A stretch of 64,000 nt of DNA from Chryseobacterium kimseyorum (GTDB taxonomy: Bacteria; Bacteroidota; Bacteroidia; Flavobacteriales; Weeksellaceae): assembly GCF_025971945.1 (NCBI RefSeq), contig NZ_JAPDHW010000001.1, forward strand, positions 1-64,000, given 5' to 3'. Shown in pieces: positions 26,932-36,051 of this stretch. The translations under genes and the position numbers were made by a program. Within the stretch, counting starts at the first letter, position 1. Each line of letters starts with the position of its first letter. Below the pieces are notes generated by a model. The model searched no databases. It was not told the DNA's origin and was given only the letters and a program-made list of their open reading frames with translations.

Positions 26932-29088
26932 ATGTCATTAGATAAAGAAATATCAAGAAAAAGTTTTCTGAAAATTGCCAGTTTGGGTGGTATAGGTTTA
27001 TGCCTCGGTCTGTTTGCGGCTGATTCAAAAACACATATTTTGACGGATGAAGAGATTGAAGCTGCAATTCAGTCGGTTGAGCTCAATGCCTGGGTCATTA
27101 TCGATACCAACGGTAAAATCACTTTTGTTGATCACCGTGCAGAAATGGGGCAGGGTTCTTTTCACAGTGTTCCGCAGATTCTTGCAGAAGAACTGGAGGT
27201 CAATTTAAATGACATCCATGTGATCTTCGGAAAAGGTGATAAAAAATACGGTAATCAGGTTACAGGAGGTAGTTCTACCATCCGCTCCAATTATAAAAAT
27301 TTCCTGAAAATAACGGCAACTGCCCGCGAAATGTTGATCGCAGCGGCAGCGGTAAAATGGTCTGCAGATCACAGTGATTGCTACGCAGAAAACGGGCACG
27401 TGATTCACCGTCCGTCAGGCAAAAAAGCACATTACGGAGAGTTGGTTTTGGCAGCATCTAAGATGCCCGTTCCTAAAGATGTAAAACTTAAAAAACGTTC
27501 AGATTACAAAGTGATTGGTAAGCCTTCAAGACGTATCGACACAAAATCTAAAACCAATGGAAGTGTAACTTTCGGTCTGGATAAAAAAATTCCGGGAATG
27601 CTGTATGCAGCGGTGGAAAGAAATCCAAGACTCAGAGGTAAAGTTAAAAGCTTCGATGCTACAGAAGCGCTGAAAGTTCCCGGTGTTAAAAAAGTTTTTA
27701 AGATTAAAATGCTTGTATTTAAAACGTATCGTGAAGGAGTAGCAGTTGTTGCTGACAATACGTATGCTGCATTACAGGGCAAAAAAGCATTAAAGGTAGT
27801 TTGGGATGACACAGGATTTGAGCACATCAATACTGCTGATATTTATAAAAGACAGGAAGAAAATGTACGGACCAAAGAAGGTTTATCTTACAAAAAACAG
27901 GGTGATCCGGACAAAATTTTGGCAACTGCCGGAAAGAAAATTGACGTGATGTACCAAACTCCTTATCAGTCACATTATGCAATGGAGCCTCTCAACTGTA
28001 TCGCACATCATCAGGGAGATAAGGTAGAAATCTGGGGACCGATTCAGGCACCCGATTGGGTGCAGGATGCACTGAGTGAAGAACTCGGACTGAAACGGGA
28101 AAATGTAATTGTAAACATGACCTTTTTGGGAGGCGGTTTCGGCAGAAAAGCTTTTATGGATTATCCCCACGAGGCAGCCGTTATTTCAAAAGAGATCAAC
28201 GCGCCGGTGCAGGTCGTGTGGACCAGAGAAGATGATTCTACACAGGGACCTTACCGTCCCGGTATTACTTACAGATGTGAAGGCGTATTAATAAACGGAA
28301 AAATAGAAGCGTTAAAGTTCAGAATGTCAGGGCAGAATAATGATCACTGGCGCGAAGAATCTGCAAAAACGCAGGCAAACCGAAGCACCAGCGAGGGTTT
28401 TCTTGAGCCGTATTTTGAGAATATTAAAAATGTAAGTTTTGCAGAAGTACCTTTTGAAATTCCAATTCCAAGCATGTGGTGGCGGTCTGTATATGCATCA
28501 ACCAATGGCTTTGCCTATGAAAGCTTTTTGGATGAATTATCGCATGAAGCAGGAAAAGATCCGTTGGCATTCAGAAGAGAATATTTAGATGAACGTACGC
28601 ATAAACTTATTGATAAACTGGAAGAAGTTTCCGGCTGGAGGAAACGTAAAAAGAATGAAGGTTTTGGCGTTGCCATTACAGAATGCTTCGCATCTACGGT
28701 GGGACATGTCGTAAAAGTTTCCAAAAAACCCGACGGCGGTGTAAAAATAGATAAAGTCTGGGCGGTAATAGATTGCGGTTGGTATGTCAATCCGGATATT
28801 ATTAAAGCCCAAGTGGAAGGTTCTGTTGTAATGGGATTGGGTGCGGCAGCATTTCATGAAATTACTTTCAAAGACGGAAAAACCGAACAGAAGAATTTTT
28901 ATGCTTACCCAATGCCAAGAATTAATGATATTCCGCCCATTGAAGTTTTCGTGATTGATAATGATGAAGATGCAGGCGGAGTGGGTGAACCGGGATTACC
29001 GCCTTTGGCTCCTGCATTAACCAACGCAATCTTTGATCTTACCGGAAAAAGAATTCGTAAATTGCCATTTGATTTAAATAAAGTTTAA
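26932..29088 (+). CDS. Molybdopterin-binding subunit, isoquinoline-1-oxidoreductase-like
   Basis: The 718-residue product is a xanthine dehydrogenase family molybdenum subunit. The N terminus (residues 1-32: S-R-K-S-F-L-K then a hydrophobic GGIGLCLGLFAA) looks like a Tat signal, but with Arg-Lys in place of twin Arg. Cofactor-binding glycine-rich loops are visible (GGGFGRKAFMDYP near 397, ITFVDHRAEMGQGS near 58). GGVGEPGLPPLAPA near 681 carries the catalytic glutamate. The order of motifs matches IorB-type enzymes, with the FAD-binding module absent. Likely a periplasmic hydroxylase for N-heteroaromatic or aldehyde substrates; which one is unknown. Confidence 0.9.
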   Translation: MSLDKEISRKSFLKIASLGGIGLCLGLFAADSKTHILTDEEIEAAIQSVELNAWVIIDTNGKITFVDHRAEMGQGSFHSVPQILAEELEVNLNDIHVIFGKGDKKYGNQVTGGSSTIRSNYKNFLKITATAREMLIAAAAVKWSADHSDCYAENGHVIHRPSGKKAHYGELVLAASKMPVPKDVKLKKRSDYKVIGKPSRRIDTKSKTNGSVTFGLDKKIPGMLYAAVERNPRLRGKVKSFDATEALKVPGVKKVFKIKMLVFKTYREGVAVVADNTYAALQGKKALKVVWDDTGFEHINTADIYKRQEENVRTKEGLSYKKQGDPDKILATAGKKIDVMYQTPYQSHYAMEPLNCIAHHQGDKVEIWGPIQAPDWVQDALSEELGLKRENVIVNMTFLGGGFGRKAFMDYPHEAAVISKEINAPVQVVWTREDDSTQGPYRPGITYRCEGVLINGKIEALKFRMSGQNNDHWREESAKTQANRSTSEGFLEPYFENIKNVSFAEVPFEIPIPSMWWRSVYASTNGFAYESFLDELSHEAGKDPLAFRREYLDERTHKLIDKLEEVSGWRKRKKNEGFGVAITECFASTVGHVVKVSKKPDGGVKIDKVWAVIDCGWYVNPDIIKAQVEGSVVMGLGAAAFHEITFKDGKTEQKNFYAYPMPRINDIPPIEVFVIDNDEDAGGVGEPGLPPLAPALTNAIFDLTGKRIRKLPFDLNKV

Positions 29089-29136
29089 ACGGATCATTAT
29101 TTAAACTTGATATAACAACTGTTTGATTTAATTCTA

Positions 29137-30258
29137 ATGACAGAAATCGGTAATATTATAGCATCCTACAACACGGCATACGCTGCAGGAAAAAAAACAG
29201 CACTGGCAACAGTTGTGAAAGTGGAAGGATCTTCCTACAGACAGCCGGGCGCCAGAATGCTGGTGACTGAAGATGGAATACTGACCGGTGCCATCAGCGG
29301 AGGATGTCTGGAGGGTGATGCATTGAGAAAGGCTTTGCTTGCCATCAATCAGAAGCAAAATAAACTGATCACTTACGATACGAGTGATGAAAGTGTTCTG
29401 GAGTTCAGCGTGCAGCTCGGCTGCAACGGAATTGTGCATATTTTATTTGAATATATTGATTCTGATCATCCTCATAATCCATTGGAGTTACTGAAAAAAG
29501 TTGAAGAAAACCGCACCGAATCAGTCATTGCAACATTGTTTTCTTTGGAAAGAAACGCAAAACAAATCGGAACGGTCAATGTGTATCAGGAAAACCAAAG
29601 TTTTTTTGATGACCATTATTCTTTGGGGGATGAAAGTTTAAATACTTTAAAAAATAAATCTTCACAAATCATAAATATTCAGGTCGAAAACGAAGAGCAG
29701 AGCATATTGTTTCAATATATTGCTCCACCCGTTTCGCTGGTGATTGCCGGCGCCGGAAATGACGTTCAGCCTGTGGTTAAGATGGCTGCTATTTTGGGCT
29801 GGGAGGTGACTGTGGGAGAGGGAAGAGTGACTCATGCTACTCAAAAGCGTTTTCCAGAAGCGAAAAATGTTTTGGTTGTAAAACCTGACGAATTAATAGA
29901 AAATATCGTCATCGATAACAGAACTTATTTTGTTCTGATGACTCACAATTATAAATATGACCTTGAAGTTTTAAAGCTGGTTTTAAAAACAAACTGTCCG
30001 TACATTGGAATATTGGGACCAAAAACGAAACTGCAGAGAATGTTTGATGACCTTCATGCGGATGGAAATATTCTGACGGACGAAGATTACCAGCGCATCT
30101 ACGGTCCGATTGGTCTGGATATTGGTGCAGAAACGTCGGAAGAAATTGCTTTGTCTGTTATTTCAGAAATTAAAGCAGTGATTGAGGACAGGAAAGGGAC
30201 TTCTCTTCGCTATAAAATTGATAAAATTCACGGCCAGCCAGCGGCAAAACATACATAA
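29137..30258 (+). CDS. XdhC-family molybdoenzyme maturation protein
   Basis: The 373-residue product has the XdhC N-terminal CoxI-like domain (SYRQPGARMLVTEDG, then GAISGGCLEGD) and a C-terminal Rossmann-like domain (VIAGAGNDVQPVVKMA). XdhC proteins bind molybdenum cofactor, help exchange its oxo ligand for sulfur and insert it into xanthine-oxidase family enzymes. Two such client enzymes are encoded in this island. It is 48 bases after the large Ior-like subunit and 3 bases before moaA. Confidence 0.92.
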   Translation: MTEIGNIIASYNTAYAAGKKTALATVVKVEGSSYRQPGARMLVTEDGILTGAISGGCLEGDALRKALLAINQKQNKLITYDTSDESVLEFSVQLGCNGIVHILFEYIDSDHPHNPLELLKKVEENRTESVIATLFSLERNAKQIGTVNVYQENQSFFDDHYSLGDESLNTLKNKSSQIINIQVENEEQSILFQYIAPPVSLVIAGAGNDVQPVVKMAAILGWEVTVGEGRVTHATQKRFPEAKNVLVVKPDELIENIVIDNRTYFVLMTHNYKYDLEVLKLVLKTNCPYIGILGPKTKLQRMFDDLHADGNILTDEDYQRIYGPIGLDIGAETSEEIALSVISEIKAVIEDRKGTSLRYKIDKIHGQPAAKHT

Positions 30259-30261
30259 AAC

Positions 30262-31242
30262 ATGATTACAGATACTTTCGGAAGAGTGCATGATTATCTG
30301 AGGATTTCCCTTACGGATAATTGCAACCTGCGTTGTTTTTACTGCATGCCGGAAGAAAAATATGCCTTTGCTCCCGCCGCAAAACTGATGCAGGTGGATG
30401 AAATTGAAACGATTGCTCAACTTTTCGTAGAACATGGAGTGAAGAAAATCAGACTCACGGGTGGCGAACCTTTGGTTAGAAAAGACGCTCCCAAAATCTT
30501 AAAATCGTTAGGCAAATTAGATATTGAGCTCGCGATTACAACCAACGGAATTCGTGTCGATGAGATGTTAAACGAATTGTTGGAAGCCAATATCAAAACC
30601 ATCAACATCAGCCTCGATACTTTACAGCCTGAAAAATTTTTAAAAGTTACAAGACGCGATCTGTTTCACCGTGTCAGAAACAATATCAATTTACTCCTGA
30701 AGCACAACATTCGGATAAAAATCAATGTTGTCATCATGAAAGGTTTAAATGATGATGAAATTCTTGATTTCATTGCTTTGACGAAACACAATAATATCGA
30801 AGTTCGGTTCATTGAGTTTATGCCTTTCAGCGGAAATCAGTGGACGAGCAATCAGGTGTTTACGCTGCATGAAATTTTAGTTAAAGTAAGTTCGAAATAT
30901 GATGTCATTCCGGTTGAACCTGAACCCAATGATACCTCGAGCCGATATATCATTGATGGTCATACTGGATCATTCGCCGTAATCAGCACAATGAGCCAGC
31001 CTTTTTGTGATACCTGCAACCGGATGAGGCTGACAGCCGATGGAAAATTAAAAAACTGCCTTTTCAGTAAGGATGAAACCGATTTACTGGGAGCGTTACG
31101 AAATGGTCAGGACATTTTACCGTTAATTGAGCACACCATGAAAGCTAAGGCTAAGGCTTTGGGCGGACAGTTCAGCGGTGTATTCGAAAATATCGATGCA
31201 TCAAAATTAGAAAACAGAAGTATGATTACAATCGGTGGTTAA
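30262..31242 (+). CDS. moaA: GTP 3',8-cyclase MoaA
   Basis: The 326-residue product is the radical-SAM enzyme of the first step of molybdenum cofactor synthesis, GTP to 3',8-cyclo-GTP. The SAM cluster uses Cys21, Cys25 and Cys28 (DNCNLRCFYCMP), and the C-terminal substrate-binding cluster is CDTCN...C. The chain ends in the Gly-Gly characteristic of MoaA, which inserts into the active site. The stop overlaps the next ATG by one base, so translational coupling is likely. Confidence 0.95.
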   Translation: MITDTFGRVHDYLRISLTDNCNLRCFYCMPEEKYAFAPAAKLMQVDEIETIAQLFVEHGVKKIRLTGGEPLVRKDAPKILKSLGKLDIELAITTNGIRVDEMLNELLEANIKTINISLDTLQPEKFLKVTRRDLFHRVRNNINLLLKHNIRIKINVVIMKGLNDDEILDFIALTKHNNIEVRFIEFMPFSGNQWTSNQVFTLHEILVKVSSKYDVIPVEPEPNDTSSRYIIDGHTGSFAVISTMSQPFCDTCNRMRLTADGKLKNCLFSKDETDLLGALRNGQDILPLIEHTMKAKAKALGGQFSGVFENIDASKLENRSMITIGG

Positions 31243-31823
31243 TGGAAACAGGAATACTCATTTTAGCGGCAGGAAACTCCTCACGACTTGGCGAGCCAAA
31301 ACAGTTGTTGGATTTTAAAGGAAAAAGCCTACTGCGACATGTTGCTGAAGAATCACTCAAAATAACAAAATCTGTTGTGGTCGTTACAGGATCAAATTCA
31401 ATTGAAATTTCAAAAGAAATTGATGACCTTGAACTTATCGTTACAGAAAACAAAACCTGGCACGAAGGTATGGGCTCTTCAATCCACATCGGATTTAATC
31501 AGCTTTTAAATTCATTTTCAGCCATTGAAAAATGTATTATTTCCGTTTGCGATCAGCCTTTTATCGAAGCATCGGTTTTTTCTGAATTAATTCAGATGCA
31601 GCAAGATTCTCAAAAAGGAATTGTTGCTTCAAAATATGCTGACACTCTGGGAACTCCGGTTTTATTTACTAAAAAATACTTTACAGATCTTTCAAAACTT
31701 TCCGGAAAGGAAGGTGCGAAAAAACTTCTCCAGAAATTTAAAGACGATATCGCTGAAATCAATTTCGAAAAAGGCGCTATCGACATCGATACCCAAAACG
31801 ATTACCAACAACTGATTCAATGA
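31242..31823 (+). CDS. MocA-like nucleotidyltransferase
   Basis: The 193-residue product is a MobA/MocA-type cytidylyl- or guanylyltransferase. Its N-terminal loop is ILILAAGNSSRLGEPKQLL (the LAAGxSxRxGxxK signature), followed by VCDQPF, which binds the metal. In Bacteroidetes the xanthine-oxidase family enzymes use cytidylylated cofactor in some cases, so MocA activity fits the context, but MobA cannot be excluded. It overlaps moaA by one base and moeA by four. Confidence 0.85.
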   Translation: METGILILAAGNSSRLGEPKQLLDFKGKSLLRHVAEESLKITKSVVVVTGSNSIEISKEIDDLELIVTENKTWHEGMGSSIHIGFNQLLNSFSAIEKCIISVCDQPFIEASVFSELIQMQQDSQKGIVASKYADTLGTPVLFTKKYFTDLSKLSGKEGAKKLLQKFKDDIAEINFEKGAIDIDTQNDYQQLIQ

Positions 31824-33004
31824 AAATGATTTCCGTCAACGAAGCCAAACAAATCATCCTGCAGTCTGCATTAAAGAAAAAAAGCAGTATTATTCCGCTT
31901 TCAGAAGCTTTTGGATTGGTGACTTCCGAAGATATAATTGCTTCAACCGACATTCCCAATTTTGCACAATCGTCGATGGATGGTTATGCCTTTAAATTTT
32001 CAGAAGAAGATCAGGCACTTTCCGTTATTGGTGAAATGGCTGCAGGAGCATCAAAACAATTGTCAATAAGTACGAACGAAGCTACCAGAATTTTTACCGG
32101 AGCGCCTCTGCCTGAAAATGCAGATACCGTGGTGATGCAGGAAAAAATCCGTTTGGAAAATGAAATGCTGATTATCGAAGATGAAAATTTATCTGAAGGA
32201 CTCAACGTCCGTCCAAAAGGTGCCGAAGTAAAGAAAGGTGAGGTCGCCATGACAGAAGGAACCTATCTTTCTGCAGCTGCCATCGGATTTCTTGCCGGTA
32301 TCGGTTGTGCAGAGACTTCGGTTTATACACCTCCAAAAGTGGCCATTATTCTTACCGGAAACGAACTTCAGGATCCCGGAAATCCATTGGAATTCGGTCA
32401 TGTCTACGAAGCCAATTCTTTTCAGTTGAAAGCAGTTTTAAATCAAACTGGAATTAAAAACATTGAAGTCTATAGAGCTGAGGACGATCCTAAGGAACTG
32501 CACAAAGTACTTGAAAGCGCAATCGAAAACAGTGATGTTGTTTTGCTGAACGGCGGCGTAAGTGTGGGAGATTATGATTTTGTCACTGAGGTTGCCAATA
32601 CCTGTGGTGTAGAAGAAAAGTTTCATAAAATCAGACAGAAACCCGGCAAACCACTTTTCTTCGGAACAAAAGAAGACAAATTGGTTTTCGGGTTACCCGG
32701 AAATCCATCTTCATCGTTAACCTGTTTTTACGAATATGTTTTACCGGCACTCGAAAAATTGATGGGACTGCCGTCAGGTGTTACCGAGATTAAAGCAAAC
32801 GTAACTCATCATTACCCTAAACCTGCAGGGTTGACGCATTTCCTGAAAGCATTTTACAGTAATGGAAAAGTAACGACTCTTCATGCTCAGGAATCTTTCC
32901 GCCTGCATTCTTTCGCACAGGCCAACTGTTTTATTGTGTTGTCTGAAGAGTCATTGGGATGCAAAGAAAATGACGAGGTTACGGTGCATCTTTTACCAAA
33001 ATAA
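31820..33004 (+). CDS. moeA: Molybdopterin molybdenumtransferase MoeA
   Basis: The 394-residue product inserts molybdate into adenylylated molybdopterin. It shows the MoeA marks: DIPNFAQSSMDGYAF (near 49-63), TGAPLPENAD and the MPT-binding LNGGVSVGDYDFV, VFGLPGNPSSS. The length is that of the family. Its start overlaps the MocA-like gene by four bases. Confidence 0.95.
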   Translation: MKMISVNEAKQIILQSALKKKSSIIPLSEAFGLVTSEDIIASTDIPNFAQSSMDGYAFKFSEEDQALSVIGEMAAGASKQLSISTNEATRIFTGAPLPENADTVVMQEKIRLENEMLIIEDENLSEGLNVRPKGAEVKKGEVAMTEGTYLSAAAIGFLAGIGCAETSVYTPPKVAIILTGNELQDPGNPLEFGHVYEANSFQLKAVLNQTGIKNIEVYRAEDDPKELHKVLESAIENSDVVLLNGGVSVGDYDFVTEVANTCGVEEKFHKIRQKPGKPLFFGTKEDKLVFGLPGNPSSSLTCFYEYVLPALEKLMGLPSGVTEIKANVTHHYPKPAGLTHFLKAFYSNGKVTTLHAQESFRLHSFAQANCFIVLSEESLGCKENDEVTVHLLPK

Positions 33005-33038
33005 TTTAAAAAAAAATAGAAATCCTAACGCATTGCCT

Positions 33039-33773
33039 ATGTCTGTAGAAATATTTTATGTCATTCTTTTTTTTGTTGCCTTTTTGTACGCCGCAGTCGG
33101 TCACGGTGGTGCGAGCGGATATCTGGCACTCATGGCTTTGTACGGCGTGGCTCCGGAGGAGATGAAACCAACTGCTTTGGTGCTCAATCTCTTTGTTTCC
33201 TTAACTTCATTCATTCAGTATTACCGAGGCGGATATTTTTCCAGAAAACTTTTTATTCCCATTGCTGCGGCCTCAATTCCCTTGGCATTTATAGGCGGAA
33301 TGATTACTGTGGAAGAAAATATTTACAAACGGATCTTGGGAATATTACTTTTATTTCCGGTGATTCGCTTTTTCTTTTTTAAAAATGTAGATGACAGCGA
33401 ACTGAAACCCCACAACACGACAATTGCAGTCGTAACTGGTGGAGTAGTAGGTTTACTCTCAGGAATGATCGGCATCGGTGGAGGAATTATTCTTTCTCCG
33501 ATTTTACTTTTGTTGCACTGGACCAATCAGAAACAGACCGCAGCGATCAGCGCGGCGTTTATCTTCGTCAATTCAGTGGCAGGGCTCGGAGGAATGGTTA
33601 CGCAGGGAATCTCTTTCACCGGAGATATGATGATGTACATTATTGTTGCTTTCACGGGAGGTTTACTGGGCGCTTATTTAGGATCAAAAAAATTCAATCA
33701 GAATGTTTTAAAGTATGTCTTGGCGACCGTTTTGCTGATGGCATCGTACAAATTATTACTCACAAAAGCTTAA
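33039..33773 (+). CDS. TauE/SafE-family permease
   Basis: The 244-residue product has eight or so transmembrane helices in two internally repeated halves, with the family signatures GHGGASGYLALM (near residue 24) and GLLSGMIGIGGGIILSP (near 139). Family members carry sulfite, sulfonates or other anions across the inner membrane. It sits between moeA and moaD in a cofactor operon that has no visible ModABC, so molybdate, sulfite or a related anion are all possible; this is inference. The frame opens upstream at 32883 inside moeA; the ATG at 33039 gives the proper start. Confidence 0.87.
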   Translation: MSVEIFYVILFFVAFLYAAVGHGGASGYLALMALYGVAPEEMKPTALVLNLFVSLTSFIQYYRGGYFSRKLFIPIAAASIPLAFIGGMITVEENIYKRILGILLLFPVIRFFFFKNVDDSELKPHNTTIAVVTGGVVGLLSGMIGIGGGIILSPILLLLHWTNQKQTAAISAAFIFVNSVAGLGGMVTQGISFTGDMMMYIIVAFTGGLLGAYLGSKKFNQNVLKYVLATVLLMASYKLLLTKA

Positions 33774-33775
33774 CC

Positions 33776-34273
33776 ATGAAGATTCTTTCAATTCTTATTT
33801 TATTTTTCAGTTTGACACTCAATGCTCAGGCTGCCAAATCGATTTCGGTAACCGGAGATATTGCCAAGCCGATAACAATCAGTTTTAATGATCTTAAAAA
33901 TTATCAGAAACATTCGGTCGACAGTTTAGCTATTTATAATCACAAAATGGATTACAAAAGCACTCTGAAAAAATTAGACGGTATTCTGCTTAAAGATGTT
34001 TTGTCGAAAGTGGAGTTCAAAACCGATTCTCCAAAACTGTTAAGTGAATTTTATCTGGTCTGCATCGCCGATGACGGTTATAAAGCAGTCTTTTCTTGGA
34101 ATGAAATTTTCAACAGCGGAAATGGAGATCTGGCACTCATCGTGACAGACCTGAATGGATCTGATGCTTCTAAATTGAAAGAAAACATCATGCTGGTAAC
34201 TCCGACCGATAAAGCAACGGGAAGAAGATATGTAAAGAATCTGTCTAAAATTGTAATTCAACAGGTGAAATAA
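33776..34273 (+). CDS. Secreted sulfite-oxidase-fold (molybdopterin-binding-like) protein
   Basis: The 165-residue product has a signal peptide (ILSILILFFSLTLNAQA, cleavage near residue 19) and a small domain resembling the SUOX fold: CIADDGYKAVFSWNEIF and LVTPTDKATGRRYVKNLSKIVI are the recognisable stretches. The only cysteine near the DGY motif is Cys-Ile-Ala-Asp-Asp; whether it can bind molybdenum is unclear. It may be a cofactor-binding or vestigial periplasmic subunit. It starts 2 bases after the permease and ends 2 bases before moaD, so it is co-transcribed. Confidence 0.75.
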   Translation: MKILSILILFFSLTLNAQAAKSISVTGDIAKPITISFNDLKNYQKHSVDSLAIYNHKMDYKSTLKKLDGILLKDVLSKVEFKTDSPKLLSEFYLVCIADDGYKAVFSWNEIFNSGNGDLALIVTDLNGSDASKLKENIMLVTPTDKATGRRYVKNLSKIVIQQVK

Positions 34274-34275
34274 TT

Positions 34276-34503
34276 ATGGAAATAAAAGTCATTTCATTTG
34301 GACAGATCGCAGAAATTACGGGAAAAGAATTCATGGTGAAAGCAGCAGATTTAGATTCGTTAAAGTTGTATTTAATTCAAAAATTTCCCGAACTTTCAGA
34401 CAGGAAATTTGCTTTTGCAGTCAATAAAAAATTAGTGCAGGAAAATATCATCTTAAATCAAAATGATGTAGTGGCTTTGATGCCGCCTTATTCCGGAGGT
34501 TAA
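34276..34503 (+). CDS. moaD: Molybdopterin synthase small subunit MoaD
   Basis: The 75-residue ubiquitin-fold product ends in YSGG, the Gly-Gly tail that is adenylylated by MoeB and then thiocarboxylated. The pattern fits MoaD rather than ThiS because of its neighbours: MoeB starts one base after its stop codon, and MoaE follows. Confidence 0.9.
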   Translation: MEIKVISFGQIAEITGKEFMVKAADLDSLKLYLIQKFPELSDRKFAFAVNKKLVQENIILNQNDVVALMPPYSGG

Positions 34504-34504
34504 T

Positions 34505-35626
34505 ATGGAAAATTACAATGAAAGATACGCACGGCATTACGCTTTGTCTGACTTCGGTTTCGAAGGTCAGCAAAAACTTCTGCAGGCAAAAGTTCTTGTC
34601 ATAGGTGCAGGTGGTTTAGGCTGTCCGGTTCTCCAGTATCTCGCTGCTGCAGGCGTTGGAATCTTAGGAATTGTTGATCATGACCGCATTTCACTGAGCA
34701 ATCTTCAGCGACAGACGCTTTATTCGACCGATGACGTTGGTAAAATGAAAACTGATGTCGCCTCTTTAAAATTAAAACTTCTAAATCCCGAAATAAACAT
34801 TAAATCTTATCAGCTTGAGCTGACTTCAGAAAATGCCTGGGATATTATTTCAGAATATGAAATTATTGTCGACTGTACCGATAATTTCGCCACGCGGTAT
34901 CTGATCAATGATGCCTGTGTACTTTTAGATAAGCCTTTGATTTTCGGAGCGATTTATAAATATGAAGGTCAGGTGGCTGTTTTTAATTTAAATTTAAAAA
35001 ATAATAAAACGGTCAACTACAGACATCTTTTTCCAAATCCTCCCAAACCGGATGAAGTGCAGAACTGCAATGATGTCGGTGTTCTGGGTGTGCTTCCAGG
35101 AATGATCGGAATGATGCAGGCAAACGAAGTGATCAAATTAATTACAGGTGTTGGTGAAGTTTTGGATGGCAGATTATTGACTTTTAATATGCTCAGTTAT
35201 GAAACTTTCATTATGGATATTTCAAATGAAATTTCAGCCGTAAATTTGATTCCTGAGAATAGAAAAGCTTTTGAAGAAACAAATCATAATTTTCTTTGCG
35301 GTGTTTTTGAAATGAATATTGAAGATTTAAGTTCTGAAGATTTTATTCAACAAACCTTCAATGAAAACACACTGACCATCGATGTAAGGGAAATTGATGA
35401 ACTGCCGAAAGCAGATTTTAAACATATTCAGATTCCTCTTTCTGAATTAAAAAGCAGAGTATCGGAATTGGAGAAAGACAACATTCTGTTATTCTGTCAA
35501 AGCGGAAAAAGAAGTCTGAAAGCAGCCGGGATTTTACTGGAACATTTCGGAAATCAGAAAAAAATAAGCCATCTTAAAGGTGGAATTACATCATTACAGG
35601 AAAGAAAAAATGAGCAGAGCAATTAA
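34505..35626 (+). CDS. moeB: MoeB-type adenylyltransferase fused to rhodanese
   Basis: The 373-residue product has an E1-like domain (VIGAGGLGCPVLQYLAAAG near 32-50, DNFATRYLIND) and a C-terminal rhodanese domain (about 275-373; TIDVREIDELP, active-site cysteine in FCQSGKRS near 330). It adenylylates the MoaD tail, and the rhodanese part could relay sulfur from a desulfurase, such as the one at 40906. The usual CxxC zinc site of MoeB is not evident. moaE overlaps its 3' end by 17 bases. Confidence 0.9.
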   Translation: MENYNERYARHYALSDFGFEGQQKLLQAKVLVIGAGGLGCPVLQYLAAAGVGILGIVDHDRISLSNLQRQTLYSTDDVGKMKTDVASLKLKLLNPEINIKSYQLELTSENAWDIISEYEIIVDCTDNFATRYLINDACVLLDKPLIFGAIYKYEGQVAVFNLNLKNNKTVNYRHLFPNPPKPDEVQNCNDVGVLGVLPGMIGMMQANEVIKLITGVGEVLDGRLLTFNMLSYETFIMDISNEISAVNLIPENRKAFEETNHNFLCGVFEMNIEDLSSEDFIQQTFNENTLTIDVREIDELPKADFKHIQIPLSELKSRVSELEKDNILLFCQSGKRSLKAAGILLEHFGNQKKISHLKGGITSLQERKNEQSN

Positions 35627-36050
35627 AAATATATTTACAGAAGGAGCGATCAGTCCGGTTTTCATTTCTGAAAGCATTGCGAAACATGCGACGAAAAAAG
35701 ACATTGGGGCGCACAGTATTTTTCTGGGTCAGATCAGAGAAGATGTGGTCGACGGCAAAACTGTAGCAGCAATTGAATATACAGCCTACGAGGAAATGGT
35801 CTTGGAGAAAATGCACGAAATCAGAGAAGATATTTTTTTGAAATATAATCTGACCTGCATGCACATTCATCACAGTTTGGGAACCGTCAGTGCAGGAGAA
35901 ATCTGTCTTTTTGTTTTTACATCTTCAAAGCACAGAATTGCAGCAATGGAAGCCTGTAATGAACTAGTAGAACGTATCAAATCGGAGCTTCAGATTTGGG
36001 GCAGAGAAATTTTTAACGACGAATCCCACCAGTGGAAAGTAAATAAATAA
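35610..36050 (+). CDS. moaE: Molybdopterin synthase large subunit MoaE
   Basis: The 146-residue product pairs with MoaD to convert precursor Z to molybdopterin. Family marks are IGAHSIFLGQIREDVVDGKTV, YEEMVLEKM and HSLGTVSAGE. The frame opens at a GTG at 35580, but the ATG at 35610 (M-S-R-A-I-K) fits the family start better. Confidence 0.93.
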   Translation: MSRAIKNIFTEGAISPVFISESIAKHATKKDIGAHSIFLGQIREDVVDGKTVAAIEYTAYEEMVLEKMHEIREDIFLKYNLTCMHIHHSLGTVSAGEICLFVFTSSKHRIAAMEACNELVERIKSELQIWGREIFNDESHQWKVNK

Positions 36051-36051
36051 T

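Noticed and set aside
26321..27067. Minus-strand reading of 248 residues opposite the cytochrome gene
   Set aside because: It is antisense to a gene with clear haem motifs and shows no domain.
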